In this document: in pieces, positions 1-9,674 of the stretch
How the letters are laid out: each line of letters begins with the position of its first letter
How positions within the stretch are numbered: the stretch's first letter is position 1
Origin: Mesorhizobium sp.
GTDB taxonomy: Bacteria; Pseudomonadota; Alphaproteobacteria; Rhizobiales; Rhizobiaceae
NCBI RefSeq assembly: GCF_017306545.1
Contig: NZ_JAFKID010000016.1
Span: 1-64,000 of the forward strand
DNA: 64,000 nt
Direction of reading: 5' to 3'
Notes under the pieces: model-generated
Told to the model about the DNA's origin: nothing
Seen by the model: the letters and a program-made list of their open reading frames with translations, nothing else
Database searches by the model: none
Made by a program: the position numbers and the translations under genes

Positions 1-3000
1 TACACGCTCGACAACGGCCTTGCGGCAACGCAGGCGCTGGGTGCGGCCGACGTGGTGACGGAAAGCTTCGTGGCCACCGTCACGGATGGGCATGGCGCCA
101 GCGCCAGCCAGATCGTCACCGTCACCGTCCACGGCACCAACGACGCGCCGGTGATCACGTCCGGGAATGCGGTTGCGTCGGTTGTCGAGCCTGGTGATCT
201 CGGGTTCATCAACGAGGCGGGACTGAGCAATCCGAGCGACGGCGGCCGTCCTGGGCTTGAGTCGCGGGTTGACGTCGACGGCGTTCTGGACGCGCATATT
301 GCGGTCGGGATGAGCGTTACGGACATGACTGCGACGCTCAATGCGGTGCAGACGGCGCTGGGCGGCGGAGCGACGCGCGGCGACGCGATCGCGGCGACGT
401 GGGAATATCTTGACGCGCGCTACAGCTACACCAACGACCTGGTGAACGAGGCGCAGGCGAAGCTTGCGATCGTGTACGCCCAGTATGTGCATGGCGGCGG
501 GATGGCGCTGCTGGACGTTGTTGCGAAGTATACGCCGGACGGCGCCGACGCGGACAGTGCGCCGGACCGGGTGCAGTCGCTGCACGACAATATCCTCGGC
601 AATCTGAACTGGTACGGGCTTGCGGACAAGCTGGGCGGCGGCTCGGATGCGTATCATCGCATCGAGGCGGCGGTCGGCACGGACCCGCTTCTGTCGGGGC
701 TGTTCCACGATCGTCCGGTTTACAGCGGCGACGCGGGTGCGGCGAACGGCGCGACGGCGTGGGACATCGGGCACGGCCTTTATCCTATGGCGCAGGGGAC
801 GATGGTTGCGAGCGACGTCGACACGGCGTCGTCGGCTCTGACGTGGACGGACGTGACCGGCTCGGCCGGTGCTTACGGGACCTTCGCGATCGATGCGCAC
901 AGCGGGGCGTGGACTTACGTGCTCAATCCTGGTGCGGCGGACCCGCTGAAGGGCGGCGAGCAGGCCGTTGAAACGTTCACGGTTCAGGTGAGCGACGGCC
1001 TTGGCGGGATCGACACGGCGACGGTGACGGTGACGGTGACGGGCACGAACGATGCGCCGTATGATCTTGCACTTTCGGCCGAAAGCATTCCTGCGGCCAA
1101 CCCCGGCTACCGGGTCGGCGAAATCACGGTCAGCGATGTCGACGACCATGCCGGCTTCACTTTCACCGTGAATGACAGCCGCTTCAGCGTCGTTACGGTG
1201 ACAGCGGGAGGGGTCGATCACTATTATCTCGAAACCAACCAGCAGGTGGACGGCCTGCCGCCGTCGATCGCCATAACCGTGAAGGATGCCGGCGGGCTTT
1301 CTTATACCGAGAACTTCGCCGTCACCGCTCCTGTGCAACTGTTCGCGGCGGACCGGACGACGCTGCTGGGTTCCTTCACCACGATCCAGGCGGCGGTCGA
1401 TGCCGCGCATGGCGCCGGCGACTTCATCCTTGTCGGCAGCGGTACCTACAAGGAGCAGGTGGTTGTCGACCCGACGACCGGCCATGGCGTAGACGGGCTC
1501 GTCATCCACGGCGCCGGCAACGTTATCGTCGAAGCGCCGGATACGCTGGTGTCGACAGGCCACGCGCTGACCGGCGCGATGCGCACGGTCGACGGTATCA
1601 TCACGGTGAGCAATGCCCATGGTGTCACCATCGACGGCCTTACCGTCGACGGCAAGGAGAACGGCGGCAGCGTCACCGGCTCGACCGATCCGACCCTGGT
1701 GGGCATCGCCTACCTCAACGCTTCGGGTACAGTCGATCATGTCGAGGTGACGGGCGTTCGCGAACCCGATGCCATGTTCGGCGTGCAACGCGGCGTCGGC
1801 ATCTACGTCTCCAACGATGCTGCCCATGCCTCGAACACGTTCGCGCTGACCGACTCGACGGTGAAGGACTTCCAGAAGACCGCTGTCGTGGTGGTCAATG
1901 CCGATGTGACGATCACCGGCAACAGCATCGAGGGCCATGGCGCAACCGACTTGACCGCGCAGAACGGCATCCAGCTGGTGGGCGCCACCGGCGAGGTGTC
2001 GGGCAACACCGTCACCGGCATCGGCTATATCCCGCAAAGCTGGACGGCGTCCGGCATCCTGTTCTGGGACAGCCACGATCTGAAGGTCACCGGCAACACG
2101 ATCACCGGGCCGACGGACGGCGGCAGCCAGGCGGTTTCCTTCACGGCGATCTACGGGATGAACTCGTCCGACGTGGAGATCACCGGCAACACGATTGCGC
2201 ATGTCTGGTACGGCGTCGTCGGTTACGAAGACGGCACGTTCAGTTCCGGTGTCTTCGCGCCGGGTTGGACCGTCGGCGACAGCAACAGCATCACCGACTA
2301 TACCGCGCTTGCGCTCGATTTCGAGGCGGCTCCGGGCAATACGCATCCGTTCGATGTCGCAGGCACCGCCGGCAACGACTACTTCTCGGGCGGCGCCGGC
2401 GCCGATCATTTCCAGGGCAACGACGGCGACGACACCTTCGTCGCAACTCCCGGCGGCGGTGCGGACGTCTTCGACGGCGGCAACGGGATCGACGAACTGG
2501 ATCTGTCACGGCTTTCCGGTCGCGTCACCGTGGATCTCAATGCAGGCGTCGGCGGTTATGCCGCCCATGGCCTGACCTTCACCAGCATCGAGAACGTGAC
2601 GCTGAACGCATCCGACACCAGTGGCGGCGCTGCGAGCAGCGTGAACGGCAGCGCGGCCGACAACGTCATCAAGGGCTCCGGCCGTGCCGACGTGATCTAC
2701 GGCGGCGACGGGAACGACACCATCATCGGCAACGGCGGCGACGACACCATTTCCGGCGGCCGTGGCGCGGACTACATGGACGGCGGAACGGGCACCAACA
2801 CGCTGCTGCTCGATGCGCGCGGCGCCGGCGACGCCGACGTCACCCACTTCGTCAACCTGGCGACAGGGCATGTCAGTGGCGGCCAACTCGACGGCGATAC
2901 GATCCTGAACTTCGCCAACGTCACGGCCGCACACAACACGCGCGCCGACTTCACCGGCGACGGCAATGCCAACGTCCTGATCGGCGGCAACGAGAACGAC

Positions 3001-6000
3001 GTGCTGCGCGGCGGCGGTGGCGACGACACGCTGATCGGCGATCTCGGCTATGCCGGAACGCCCAATGCCGATACGCTGATCGGTGGCGCCGGCAATGACA
3101 CCCTCATCGGTGGTGGCGGTTTCGACACAGCCGACTACAGTACCGACCATCTCGACGGCGCGACGCACGGCATTATCGCCAATCTCGGCGCATCGACGAT
3201 CGTGTCCAACGTGGCGACCGGCAGCAACGTCATTGTGGCGGCCGGCACGGTGTTCGACGGTTTCGGCGGCAGGGACACGTTGACCGGGATCGAGCGGATC
3301 GTCGCGACGGACTTCAATGACGCGCTGTATGGGGGCGCGGGCGGCCAAACCCTCGAAGGCCGGGGCGGCAACGACTACATCATCGGCGGTTCGGGCAACG
3401 ACACGCTGAACGGCGATGACGGCGACGATACGCTTGCCGCCAGCGCCGGCGACGACACGATGAACGGCGGAGCAGGAAACGATACGTTCCTGATCAGCCA
3501 GAATGTCGGCGGTACGCAGGTCGTTTATGGCGGCGACGGCGAAGACGCCATCAAGTTGCAGCAAGCGGGAACGGTCGCGGTCCTTCGCGGCGACTTCGGT
3601 GCGGCCAACAGCGTGGAGCATATCTCAGGGACTGCCAACGGCAATCAGATGAGCGTCCTCACCGGCGACTCGGGCAACAATACGCTCGACTTCCGCGGCA
3701 CGGAGCTGACCGACGTGGTTGTTCAGGGCGGAGCCGGCGACGATGTCATCTACGCCTCGACCCAGTCGAACTCCATCATCAGCGCGGAGGGCGGCGGCCA
3801 TGACGTCTTCCACGGCTCGTCGACCGACACGACCTACCGGGTCAGCAACAACTATAACGGTGCGACGCAGGTATTCGACGGCGGAGCCGGCCGTGATACG
3901 ATCCAACTGCTTCAGGCAGGAACGATTGCCCGTCTCATGGGCAACTTTAACGCCGGCGGAGATTCGAACACCAACAGCAACAACATAGACGCCATCATCG
4001 GGACCGCGTACGGCGGGCAGTTGAGCCAGATCGTCGGCGATGGCCAGAACAGCGTCCTGAATTTCTGGAATGTTGATTTGACCAATGTGATTGTCGGCGG
4101 CGGCGGCGGCAGCGATACCATCTATGCGTCCAACACCAGCAATACGATCATCAACATCGATGGAGGCGGCAACGACGTCTTCCATGGTTCGTCGACCGAT
4201 ACGACCTATCGGTTGAGCAACAACAGCGCCGGCGCGACGACCGTGCTGGACGGTGGCACTGGTATCGATACGATCGTGCTACAGCAGGCGGGAACCAATC
4301 TGGTGCTGTCCGGCAACTTCAACGCCGGCGGCAATACCGACGCCAACAGCAACAGCGTCGAGGCCATAACCGGCACGGCGAGCGGCAATGCCGTCAGTAC
4401 ACTGTTCGGCGACGGCGGCGCCAATACGCTCGACTTCCGTGGCACGGTGTTGACGAATGTCGCCATCAATGCCGGCGGCGGCAACGACACCGTCTATGTC
4501 TCGCAGGTGTCGCCGGGATCGATCTCCTATAATGGCGGCGCCGGCATCGATACGCTGGTCATCGCCTTGACGCCCGACCAGTTGCTGAACACCGGCCTGC
4601 TGGCGCAGATCAGCGCGCTGACGCCTGGGGCCGGCGTCAACGGGTCCGTCACCGATCCGTCGCTGAGCTTCAGCGCGGCCAGCTTCGAGGCCATCGAACT
4701 GCAAGCGCAGATCGGCGGGGCCCTGGTGCTGTTGAACAACCTGCATGTCCTGATGGGAACGGCCGGACACGACTCCGGTCCGCCGAATAACCCACCGGCG
4801 CTGATCGTCACTGACCATCTCGACGATTCTTGGGCGATCTATGGCGGTCCGGGCGGTGACGACGTGCTGCGGGGCGGTAACGCGAACGATATCCTGGCGG
4901 GCGGAGTCGGTATCGATGTCGTCGACGGCAGGGACGGTTCGGACACCTATCTGATGGGCGCCGGCGACGGGTTCGATGTGTTCCAGGATACCGGAACCTC
5001 CGGCACGGACCGTATCGTCGCGACGGGCGACAACGTGCAGATCGGCGCGCTTTCCATCGCCGGCATCGAGGAGATCAGTTCAGGAGGCTTCCAGCATGTG
5101 AAGCTGATCGGTTCGCCGTCGATCCACACGACCTTCGACCTCAGCAACGTGGCGTTGCATGGCATCGAGGAAGTGTGGATGCCCGGCACCACCAGCAACG
5201 ACACGATCTGGACCTCGAACTCCAGCGATGCGGACGGTGGTCAAAACTATCGCGGCGGCGCTGGCAACGATACGTTCCATCTCGGCACGCAGGACACCAA
5301 CCTTCTGGTGTCGAAGAACGATGGCGGCTTCGACAGCTTCCAGGGCAATGTGGTCGGTGACGGCGTCAAGCATGTGCTGAAAGCGATGGATGATGACACC
5401 CACATCGGCATCACCACCACCTACGGCAACCTGGCCGATCGCAGCAACAGCGTCGACGTCATCACTGCGGACGGCCATAGTGGTGTCCGCATTGTCGGCT
5501 CCGACGGGGCGCACGACATCTGGGACTTCTCGCAGACGCAATTGGTGGACATTGACGGCATTTACACCGGCGGCGGCAATGACAGCGTTATCGGTTCGGC
5601 TGGCAACGACACCATAGACGGCGGCATCGGCAACGATGTGCTGAGAGGCGGCGACGGCAACGACACGCTCTACGGCGGCGCCGGCAACGACACGCTTTAT
5701 GGCGACGCCGGCAACGACGTGCTGTATGGCGGGGCCGGGCTCAACCACCTCACCGGCGGCGACGGCCATGACACTTTCGTCATCGACCCGTCGGCGATGC
5801 AGGAAGTGAACATGGTGGACGTCATCAGCGACTTCAACGCCGCGGAAGACGTGCTCGACCTATCCGACCTGCTCGCCAATTTGTCGGGCGGCGCGCCTGC
5901 CGATCTTAATGCGGCGATGAACATGGTGAGCGTGACCGCGACCGGCGGGTCGGCGCATGTCTCGGTGGACACCGATGGAACCGGCGGCGCCGCACCGGTC

Positions 6001-6093
6001 GAAGTCGCCTCGCTGACCGGCATCGGAACGAGTTCGGTGATCTCGATTCTGTATGACGATCACCATTCGGCCCAGGGCACGACGGTGGCTTAG
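1..6093 (+). CDS. Giant secreted VCBS/RTX protein with beta-helix domain (5' end outside window)
   Basis: The frame is open from base 1, and the codons before the first possible start already read as VCBS repeat, so the gene begins left of the window. About 2030 residues are visible. In order they are: end of a VCBS repeat (~1-60), a non-repetitive helical segment (~64-247), a second VCBS repeat (~259-352), a cadherin-like stretch (~352-443), a parallel beta-helix of pectate-lyase type (~447-777), RTX nonapeptides of GGxGxDxxx type (~790-1170, again ~1617-1643 and ~1857-1930), and a C-terminal type I secretion segment rich in D, S and T. RTX repeats bind calcium and fold after export through an ABC-type I secretion system. 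I infer a cell-surface adhesin or a polysaccharide-active protein. No secretion genes lie beside it in the window. Confidence 0.9.
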   Translation, partial: YTLDNGLAATQALGAADVVTESFVATVTDGHGASASQIVTVTVHGTNDAPVITSGNAVASVVEPGDLGFINEAGLSNPSDGGRPGLESRVDVDGVLDAHIAVGMSVTDMTATLNAVQTALGGGATRGDAIAATWEYLDARYSYTNDLVNEAQAKLAIVYAQYVHGGGMALLDVVAKYTPDGADADSAPDRVQSLHDNILGNLNWYGLADKLGGGSDAYHRIEAAVGTDPLLSGLFHDRPVYSGDAGAANGATAWDIGHGLYPMAQGTMVASDVDTASSALTWTDVTGSAGAYGTFAIDAHSGAWTYVLNPGAADPLKGGEQAVETFTVQVSDGLGGIDTATVTVTVTGTNDAPYDLALSAESIPAANPGYRVGEITVSDVDDHAGFTFTVNDSRFSVVTVTAGGVDHYYLETNQQVDGLPPSIAITVKDAGGLSYTENFAVTAPVQLFAADRTTLLGSFTTIQAAVDAAHGAGDFILVGSGTYKEQVVVDPTTGHGVDGLVIHGAGNVIVEAPDTLVSTGHALTGAMRTVDGIITVSNAHGVTIDGLTVDGKENGGSVTGSTDPTLVGIAYLNASGTVDHVEVTGVREPDAMFGVQRGVGIYVSNDAAHASNTFALTDSTVKDFQKTAVVVVNADVTITGNSIEGHGATDLTAQNGIQLVGATGEVSGNTVTGIGYIPQSWTASGILFWDSHDLKVTGNTITGPTDGGSQAVSFTAIYGMNSSDVEITGNTIAHVWYGVVGYEDGTFSSGVFAPGWTVGDSNSITDYTALALDFEAAPGNTHPFDVAGTAGNDYFSGGAGADHFQGNDGDDTFVATPGGGADVFDGGNGIDELDLSRLSGRVTVDLNAGVGGYAAHGLTFTSIENVTLNASDTSGGAASSVNGSAADNVIKGSGRADVIYGGDGNDTIIGNGGDDTISGGRGADYMDGGTGTNTLLLDARGAGDADVTHFVNLATGHVSGGQLDGDTILNFANVTAAHNTRADFTGDGNANVLIGGNENDVLRGGGGDDTLIGDLGYAGTPNADTLIGGAGNDTLIGGGGFDTADYSTDHLDGATHGIIANLGASTIVSNVATGSNVIVAAGTVFDGFGGRDTLTGIERIVATDFNDALYGGAGGQTLEGRGGNDYIIGGSGNDTLNGDDGDDTLAASAGDDTMNGGAGNDTFLISQNVGGTQVVYGGDGEDAIKLQQAGTVAVLRGDFGAANSVEHISGTANGNQMSVLTGDSGNNTLDFRGTELTDVVVQGGAGDDVIYASTQSNSIISAEGGGHDVFHGSSTDTTYRVSNNYNGATQVFDGGAGRDTIQLLQAGTIARLMGNFNAGGDSNTNSNNIDAIIGTAYGGQLSQIVGDGQNSVLNFWNVDLTNVIVGGGGGSDTIYASNTSNTIINIDGGGNDVFHGSSTDTTYRLSNNSAGATTVLDGGTGIDTIVLQQAGTNLVLSGNFNAGGNTDANSNSVEAITGTASGNAVSTLFGDGGANTLDFRGTVLTNVAINAGGGNDTVYVSQVSPGSISYNGGAGIDTLVIALTPDQLLNTGLLAQISALTPGAGVNGSVTDPSLSFSAASFEAIELQAQIGGALVLLNNLHVLMGTAGHDSGPPNNPPALIVTDHLDDSWAIYGGPGGDDVLRGGNANDILAGGVGIDVVDGRDGSDTYLMGAGDGFDVFQDTGTSGTDRIVATGDNVQIGALSIAGIEEISSGGFQHVKLIGSPSIHTTFDLSNVALHGIEEVWMPGTTSNDTIWTSNSSDADGGQNYRGGAGNDTFHLGTQDTNLLVSKNDGGFDSFQGNVVGDGVKHVLKAMDDDTHIGITTTYGNLADRSNSVDVITADGHSGVRIVGSDGAHDIWDFSQTQLVDIDGIYTGGGNDSVIGSAGNDTIDGGIGNDVLRGGDGNDTLYGGAGNDTLYGDAGNDVLYGGAGLNHLTGGDGHDTFVIDPSAMQEVNMVDVISDFNAAEDVLDLSDLLANLSGGAPADLNAAMNMVSVTATGGSAHVSVDTDGTGGAAPVEVASLTGIGTSSVISILYDDHHSAQGTTVA
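3487..4560 (+). repeat. Three tandem ~116-124-residue repeats inside the RTX protein
   Basis: Three long protein repeats begin near 3487, 3835 and 4207. Each carries an LxQAGT motif, a GNFNAGG-like segment, a GDxxxNxLDF block and, in the first two junctions, an identical HGSSTDTTYR stretch. The spacing is 348 and then 372 bases. They are longer than RTX nonapeptides and look like recent duplications of a beta-roll subdomain. Confidence 0.75.
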
Positions 6094-6164
6094 CAATAAC
6101 CGGCCGGGACCTTCGCGCCCCGGCCTTCGCGTTTCGACCGCTCACGGCAATGGGAGGATAAACG

Positions 6165-6524
6165 ATGAACAAGCGTCTGGTCGCGGCATGCGGCGGTCTT
6201 CTTCTGGCCCTGGGGCCTGCCGGCGCCGCCGACATGATCGGCGGCTACGGGGATTATTCCTGTCCCGCCGCCGGCTCCTCGCTGGTGTTGTCCGGCAGCG
6301 ACGCCATCCTCCGCGAAAGCGTCGCCCGCCGCATGAACGAGGCCATCGCGGTTTCGCATGACGAGCGCTGGATCCGCTCGACCCGCCCGGTGTTTCGCTG
6401 GGCCCAGCAGACCACCTATGCCTGCGGCAAGGCCTATGGCTATCTCAAGTCGAACTATCGTGACGAGCAGAACTTGGAGAACTGCGGCTGCGCCTACAGC
6501 CGCATGGTCGACTACATGCACTGA
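6165..6524 (+). CDS. Small secreted protein of unknown function
   Basis: A 119-residue protein with a classic signal peptide: a lysine/arginine start, a hydrophobic run of alanines and leucines, and a likely cleavage after GPAGAA near residue 21. The start is supported by a strong GGGAGG ribosome site about 6 bases upstream. The mature part has four cysteines (one near the N-terminus, one mid-protein, and the pair in NCGCAY), which could form disulfides in the periplasm. It lies 71 bases after the RTX gene on the same strand. I do not recognise the family. It is not an obvious secretion partner. Confidence 0.75.
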   Translation: MNKRLVAACGGLLLALGPAGAADMIGGYGDYSCPAAGSSLVLSGSDAILRESVARRMNEAIAVSHDERWIRSTRPVFRWAQQTTYACGKAYGYLKSNYRDEQNLENCGCAYSRMVDYMH

Positions 6525-6700
6525 CCGAGGCCGGGCAACTTGCACGACATGCCGGTCAATCCGCCGAGATGCGAGCCGGTGGCTGGGCCTGGCTGCGAAG
6601 CCGGCTGTATCCGGAGGCGTCGGCCCGGCGCATGCGATCGCTCATTGACAAGGGCAGGCATCTCCAGTCATGCCGGAGCGGGGTTCATGGGAGACGGGCG

Positions 6701-7864
6701 ATGAGGCTGGGGTGTCCGCGTGCCGCCGGACGTTTTCTGGCGGCTGTTCTGATGCTTGCCGTCGCCGGCTGCCAGTCGGACAAGGCGGCCGACGTGCTCG
6801 ATCCCGCCGCTATCGCGCCAGCCGGCCAGAACGCTTCCCTTTCCAGCACGGCCAGCATCGGTACGGGGCCTGCGAAGGTTGCCGTACTGTTGCCGTTTTC
6901 GGCGAGCGGCGCCGATGCCGCCAGCGCCCGCGATATCCACGATGGGGTGGCGCTGGCCATGGACGATCTCGGCAAGGACAGGCTGACGATCAATTTCATC
7001 GACACACCGGCCGATTCCGAAAAGGCGCGGATGAGTGCCCTCAAGGCCATGGCTGACGGGGCCGCTGCCGTGATTGGGCCTTTCCAGCCCGGGGCCGCCG
7101 CCGGCGTCGCCGCCATCAGGGGCGGGCAGCAACACGCGCCGATCTTCCTGATGAACGATGCGGCCAGGGGGCAAGGTGGCGTCTATACGGTCCCGCTCGA
7201 CGCCGGCAGCAGCCTTGCCACGGCGGTCGACGCGCTGGCGCGCAAGGGTTCGCGAAATTTCCTGCTGGTCTTGCCCGAGGGCAAGAGCGCGCCGACCATC
7301 GAACGGGCCGTCGATTTCGCGGCAGCCAATCACGGCGGCCGGCTCGTCGCCAAGGCGCGCTTCACCGGCCAGGCGTCGGTGCAGGCTGCCGTCGATACGG
7401 TCTTCGCCGTCATGGCGACGCCGGACGCGGTGGTTGTTGATGCCGGCGATCTTTCCCCGGCTGTCGTCGACGCGGTGCGGGCGAAGCGGCGCGACGTTCC
7501 GATCGTCGTGGCGAGCAATTACGGCGATGCCGCCAATCCCAGCCTTGAGGGCGTGCTGGTGGCGGATATCGACCGGCGGGAGATGGGCGCCGTGTCGGGG
7601 CGCTACCAGGCCCGTTTCGGCCGCCCGATGGCGCCGCTGGCCGCCTACGCCTATGACGTCGTGGCCCTGCTTGCCGGCGTCGAAGGCGCAATCGGCGTCA
7701 AAGGGTTCGTGCCGCCGATCATCGAGAACGGCCAGGGATATCGCGGTACGACGGGTCTCTTCCGGTTTCGTGCCGATGGCAGTGCCCAGCGGCTGCTGCC
7801 TCTGTACAGGCTGAAGAAAGGACAATTCGTCCAGGTCGCGCCGGCGGCGGCAAAGTTCCAATAG
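6701..7864 (+). CDS. Periplasmic-binding-fold lipoprotein (Leu/Ile/Val-binding / LpoA-like)
   Basis: About 387 residues. I chose the ATG at 6701 because GGAGA lies just upstream and the protein then starts with a proper lipoprotein signal ending in the lipobox LAVAGC; the frame is open further upstream but that part reads as non-coding. After the lipid cysteine, from about residue 45, comes a type I periplasmic-binding fold (KVAVLLPFSASGADA, AAVIGPFQPGAAAGVAAI). This family is called ABC substrate-binding protein or penicillin-binding protein activator. No permease genes sit beside it, so an envelope role like LpoA is as likely as nutrient uptake. Confidence 0.8.
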   Translation: MRLGCPRAAGRFLAAVLMLAVAGCQSDKAADVLDPAAIAPAGQNASLSSTASIGTGPAKVAVLLPFSASGADAASARDIHDGVALAMDDLGKDRLTINFIDTPADSEKARMSALKAMADGAAAVIGPFQPGAAAGVAAIRGGQQHAPIFLMNDAARGQGGVYTVPLDAGSSLATAVDALARKGSRNFLLVLPEGKSAPTIERAVDFAAANHGGRLVAKARFTGQASVQAAVDTVFAVMATPDAVVVDAGDLSPAVVDAVRAKRRDVPIVVASNYGDAANPSLEGVLVADIDRREMGAVSGRYQARFGRPMAPLAAYAYDVVALLAGVEGAIGVKGFVPPIIENGQGYRGTTGLFRFRADGSAQRLLPLYRLKKGQFVQVAPAAAKFQ

Positions 7865-8107
7865 ACAGAGCCGGATCGTGCGACGTGTGCCGGCCGGCGG
7901 GACCAGGTTACGGTTGCCGGGCGATCTGCCAGGCAACTGCGTTTTCGGCGCCAGATGAGCTTTGCCGATGCAGTCGCCGGCGGGATATGCTTTCTTCGGT
8001 CGAAGTGACTCCGCAGACAGATAGCCGCGCCTTCCGGCGCAGGCGGCGCTTCGGCTTAGCCTGAAGGACGGTCGGCCGGCGGCGACGGACATGACAAGGA
8101 AATCGGA

Positions 8108-9136
8108 ATGCCGACAGCGCGCGATCTTGGCCTCGGTTGCGGCGTCCTGCCGCCGGGGCCGGGCAATGCCATCACCGATGTCGAAGGGGTGACGGTCGGC
8201 CACCGCACGCTGTCCGGCGACGGGCTGGCGACCGGCGTGACGGCCGTCCTTGCGCATCAGGGCGACTTGTTTCGCCGAAAAGTCCGGGCCGGCGTGGAGG
8301 TCATCAACGGTTTCAGCAAATCCGTCGGTCTCATGCAGGTGGCTGAGTTGGGCACAGTCGAGACGCCGATCCTGCTCACCAACACCTTCTCGGTCGCGCC
8401 ATGCGCGGAGGCGCTTATCCGCCGCGCGGTGGCGGCCAATCCGGAAATCGGCCGCAACACCTCGACTGTCAATCCGGTGGTTTTCGAATGCAACGACGGC
8501 GCCATCAGCGATATCCAGGCGATGGCGGTGACGGCGGCCGACGCCGAAGCGGCGCTCGATGAAGCCCGGAGCGGCGCGGTGGCGCAGGGCGCGGTCGGCG
8601 CCGGCACCGGCATGACCGCTTTCGGCTTCAAGGCCGGGATCGGCACCGCCTCGCGGCTGATGCGGATCGACGGGGGCGACTATGTGCTTGGCGCGCTCGT
8701 GCTGGCGAATTTCGGGCGGGCAGGGGACCTTGTCCTGCCTGATGGTCGCAGGCCCGACCCGCGTCTCGGTGCCGAGGCGGAAAAGGGTTCCGTCATCGTC
8801 ATCCTCGCCACCGACCTGCCGCTCGGCGAGCGGCAGTTGCGGCGGGTGGCGCGCCGGGCCGGTGCCGGGATCGCGCGCCTCGGCGCTTTCTGGGGTAACG
8901 GCAGCGGCGATATCGCGCTCTGCTTTACCACCGCCGATCCTGTCGAGCACGCCTCGCGCCAGGCCTTTCAATCGATCCGCCAGTTGGCGGACGACCGGAT
9001 CGACCTGCCGTTCCGGGCCGCCGTCGAGGCGACGCAGGAGGCGGTGCTGAACGCGCTTTGCGCGGCGTCGGCCACGCCGGGACGCGGAGGCAGGCACTTT
9101 CCCTCGCTGGCGGACTGGCTCAAGGAAACGTCGTGA
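8108..9136 (+). CDS. P1 family (DmpA-type) aminopeptidase
   Basis: A 342-residue protein of the DmpA/BapA family (peptidase family S58). These enzymes are made as one chain and cleave themselves ahead of a nucleophilic serine or threonine; known members release N-terminal D- or L-amino acids or beta-peptides. Family features include the N-terminal GNAITDVEGVTVGH block, the INGFSKSVGL segment, TPILLTNTFS, and a late glycine-rich AVGAGTGMTAFGFKAGIG block. No signal peptide is visible, so it is probably cytoplasmic. The start follows AAGGAAATCGG. It lies 243 bases after the lipoprotein gene and appears to be its own transcription unit. The true substrate cannot be told from the sequence. Confidence 0.87.
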   Translation: MPTARDLGLGCGVLPPGPGNAITDVEGVTVGHRTLSGDGLATGVTAVLAHQGDLFRRKVRAGVEVINGFSKSVGLMQVAELGTVETPILLTNTFSVAPCAEALIRRAVAANPEIGRNTSTVNPVVFECNDGAISDIQAMAVTAADAEAALDEARSGAVAQGAVGAGTGMTAFGFKAGIGTASRLMRIDGGDYVLGALVLANFGRAGDLVLPDGRRPDPRLGAEAEKGSVIVILATDLPLGERQLRRVARRAGAGIARLGAFWGNGSGDIALCFTTADPVEHASRQAFQSIRQLADDRIDLPFRAAVEATQEAVLNALCAASATPGRGGRHFPSLADWLKETS

Positions 9137-9197
9137 TGGCGGGTGGCTGTCGTCGGTCGGGAATGGGGAGGCGAGGCGGCCCGCTCCGGGCTGAATC

Positions 9198-9344
9198 CTA
9201 ACCTGTCTTCGATGCCTGCCGCCTGAGCCATTCGATCACGCCCGCGACGTTCGCGATCGCGTAGCCTGCCTGTGTTTCCGCCATTGGCCGGACCCGTATC
9301 GACAGGCCGCCCATGGTATTGATCGTCTCGAAAGCGGCGTGGTG
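9198..9344 (-). pseudogene. 3' remnant of trehalose-6-phosphate phosphatase (otsB-like)
   Basis: Read on the minus strand from about 9344 to the TAG at 9198-9200, the frame gives AFETINTMGGLSIRV, then a YAIANVAGVIEWL block. This matches the C-terminal end of HAD-family OtsB phosphatases, where a GGxSIxVG strand is followed by a xLxDVxxVxxWL helix. The catalytic aspartates and everything N-terminal are missing. It lies directly behind the glycosyltransferase start at 9379-9465, in another frame, so it is a dead remnant. Confidence 0.55.
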
Positions 9345-9378
9345 TCGATGCCGCCGTAGTCGCGGCCGAAGGGGAGTT

Positions 9379-9465
9379 CGTCAGGTAGGAAATGATGCGC
9401 TCCGTGCCGCCGTAGAGCCTTGGGGGCACCGATTCATAAAGGGGGGCGACATGGGCGATTTTCAT
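9379..9465 (-). pseudogene. 5' remnant of a family 4-type glycosyltransferase gene
   Basis: The 29 codons from the ATG at 9465 read MKIAHVAPLYESVPPRLYGG followed by TERIISYLT. That is the unmistakable N-terminus of a large GT4 glycosyltransferase family common in rhizobia. Right after YLT the similarity ends and the frame degenerates into a low-complexity tail. The rest of the gene (over 300 residues in the family) is absent. This looks like the left-over 5' end after a deletion that joined it to an otsB-like 3' end. Confidence 0.7.
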
Positions 9466-9674
9466 GGTCCGATCGAAGCGCCTTTCCCGACATGCACGGC
9501 CGATCGGAAGCGGCGTCCGATCCGGGCGGTCAGTCGGGAAATGCGCGAGCGCGGGGATCGTTCCCGGCGAAAACGGAACGGAAGATACGAGCCGCTTTCA
9601 GGTGTGGCTTGCCGAGGCGAGAGCGCCGTGTCGTGCGCATGCCCAAGGGCAAGCCGGCGTGGCCGGGCACCGCG
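9466..9674. other. Non-coding remainder of the 9137-9674 gap
   Basis: The gap between the peptidase gene and the ABC-F gene is 538 bases. Apart from the two remnants at 9198-9465 I see no gene, RNA or terminator in it. Frames that stay open here are GC-driven, arginine-rich and start-poor. It probably is decaying coding DNA plus the former promoter of the glycosyltransferase gene. Confidence 0.4.

Noticed and set aside
3350..3510. Short regular repeats resembling a CRISPR array
   Set aside because: They are in-frame GGxGxD codon repeats of a protein; there is no constant repeat with unique spacers.
2506..3621. Long minus-strand open frame opposite the RTX gene (371 codons)
   Set aside because: It mirrors the GC-rich codons of the RTX repeats and has a valine/alanine/arginine-rich pattern with no motif; the plus-strand protein is unambiguous.
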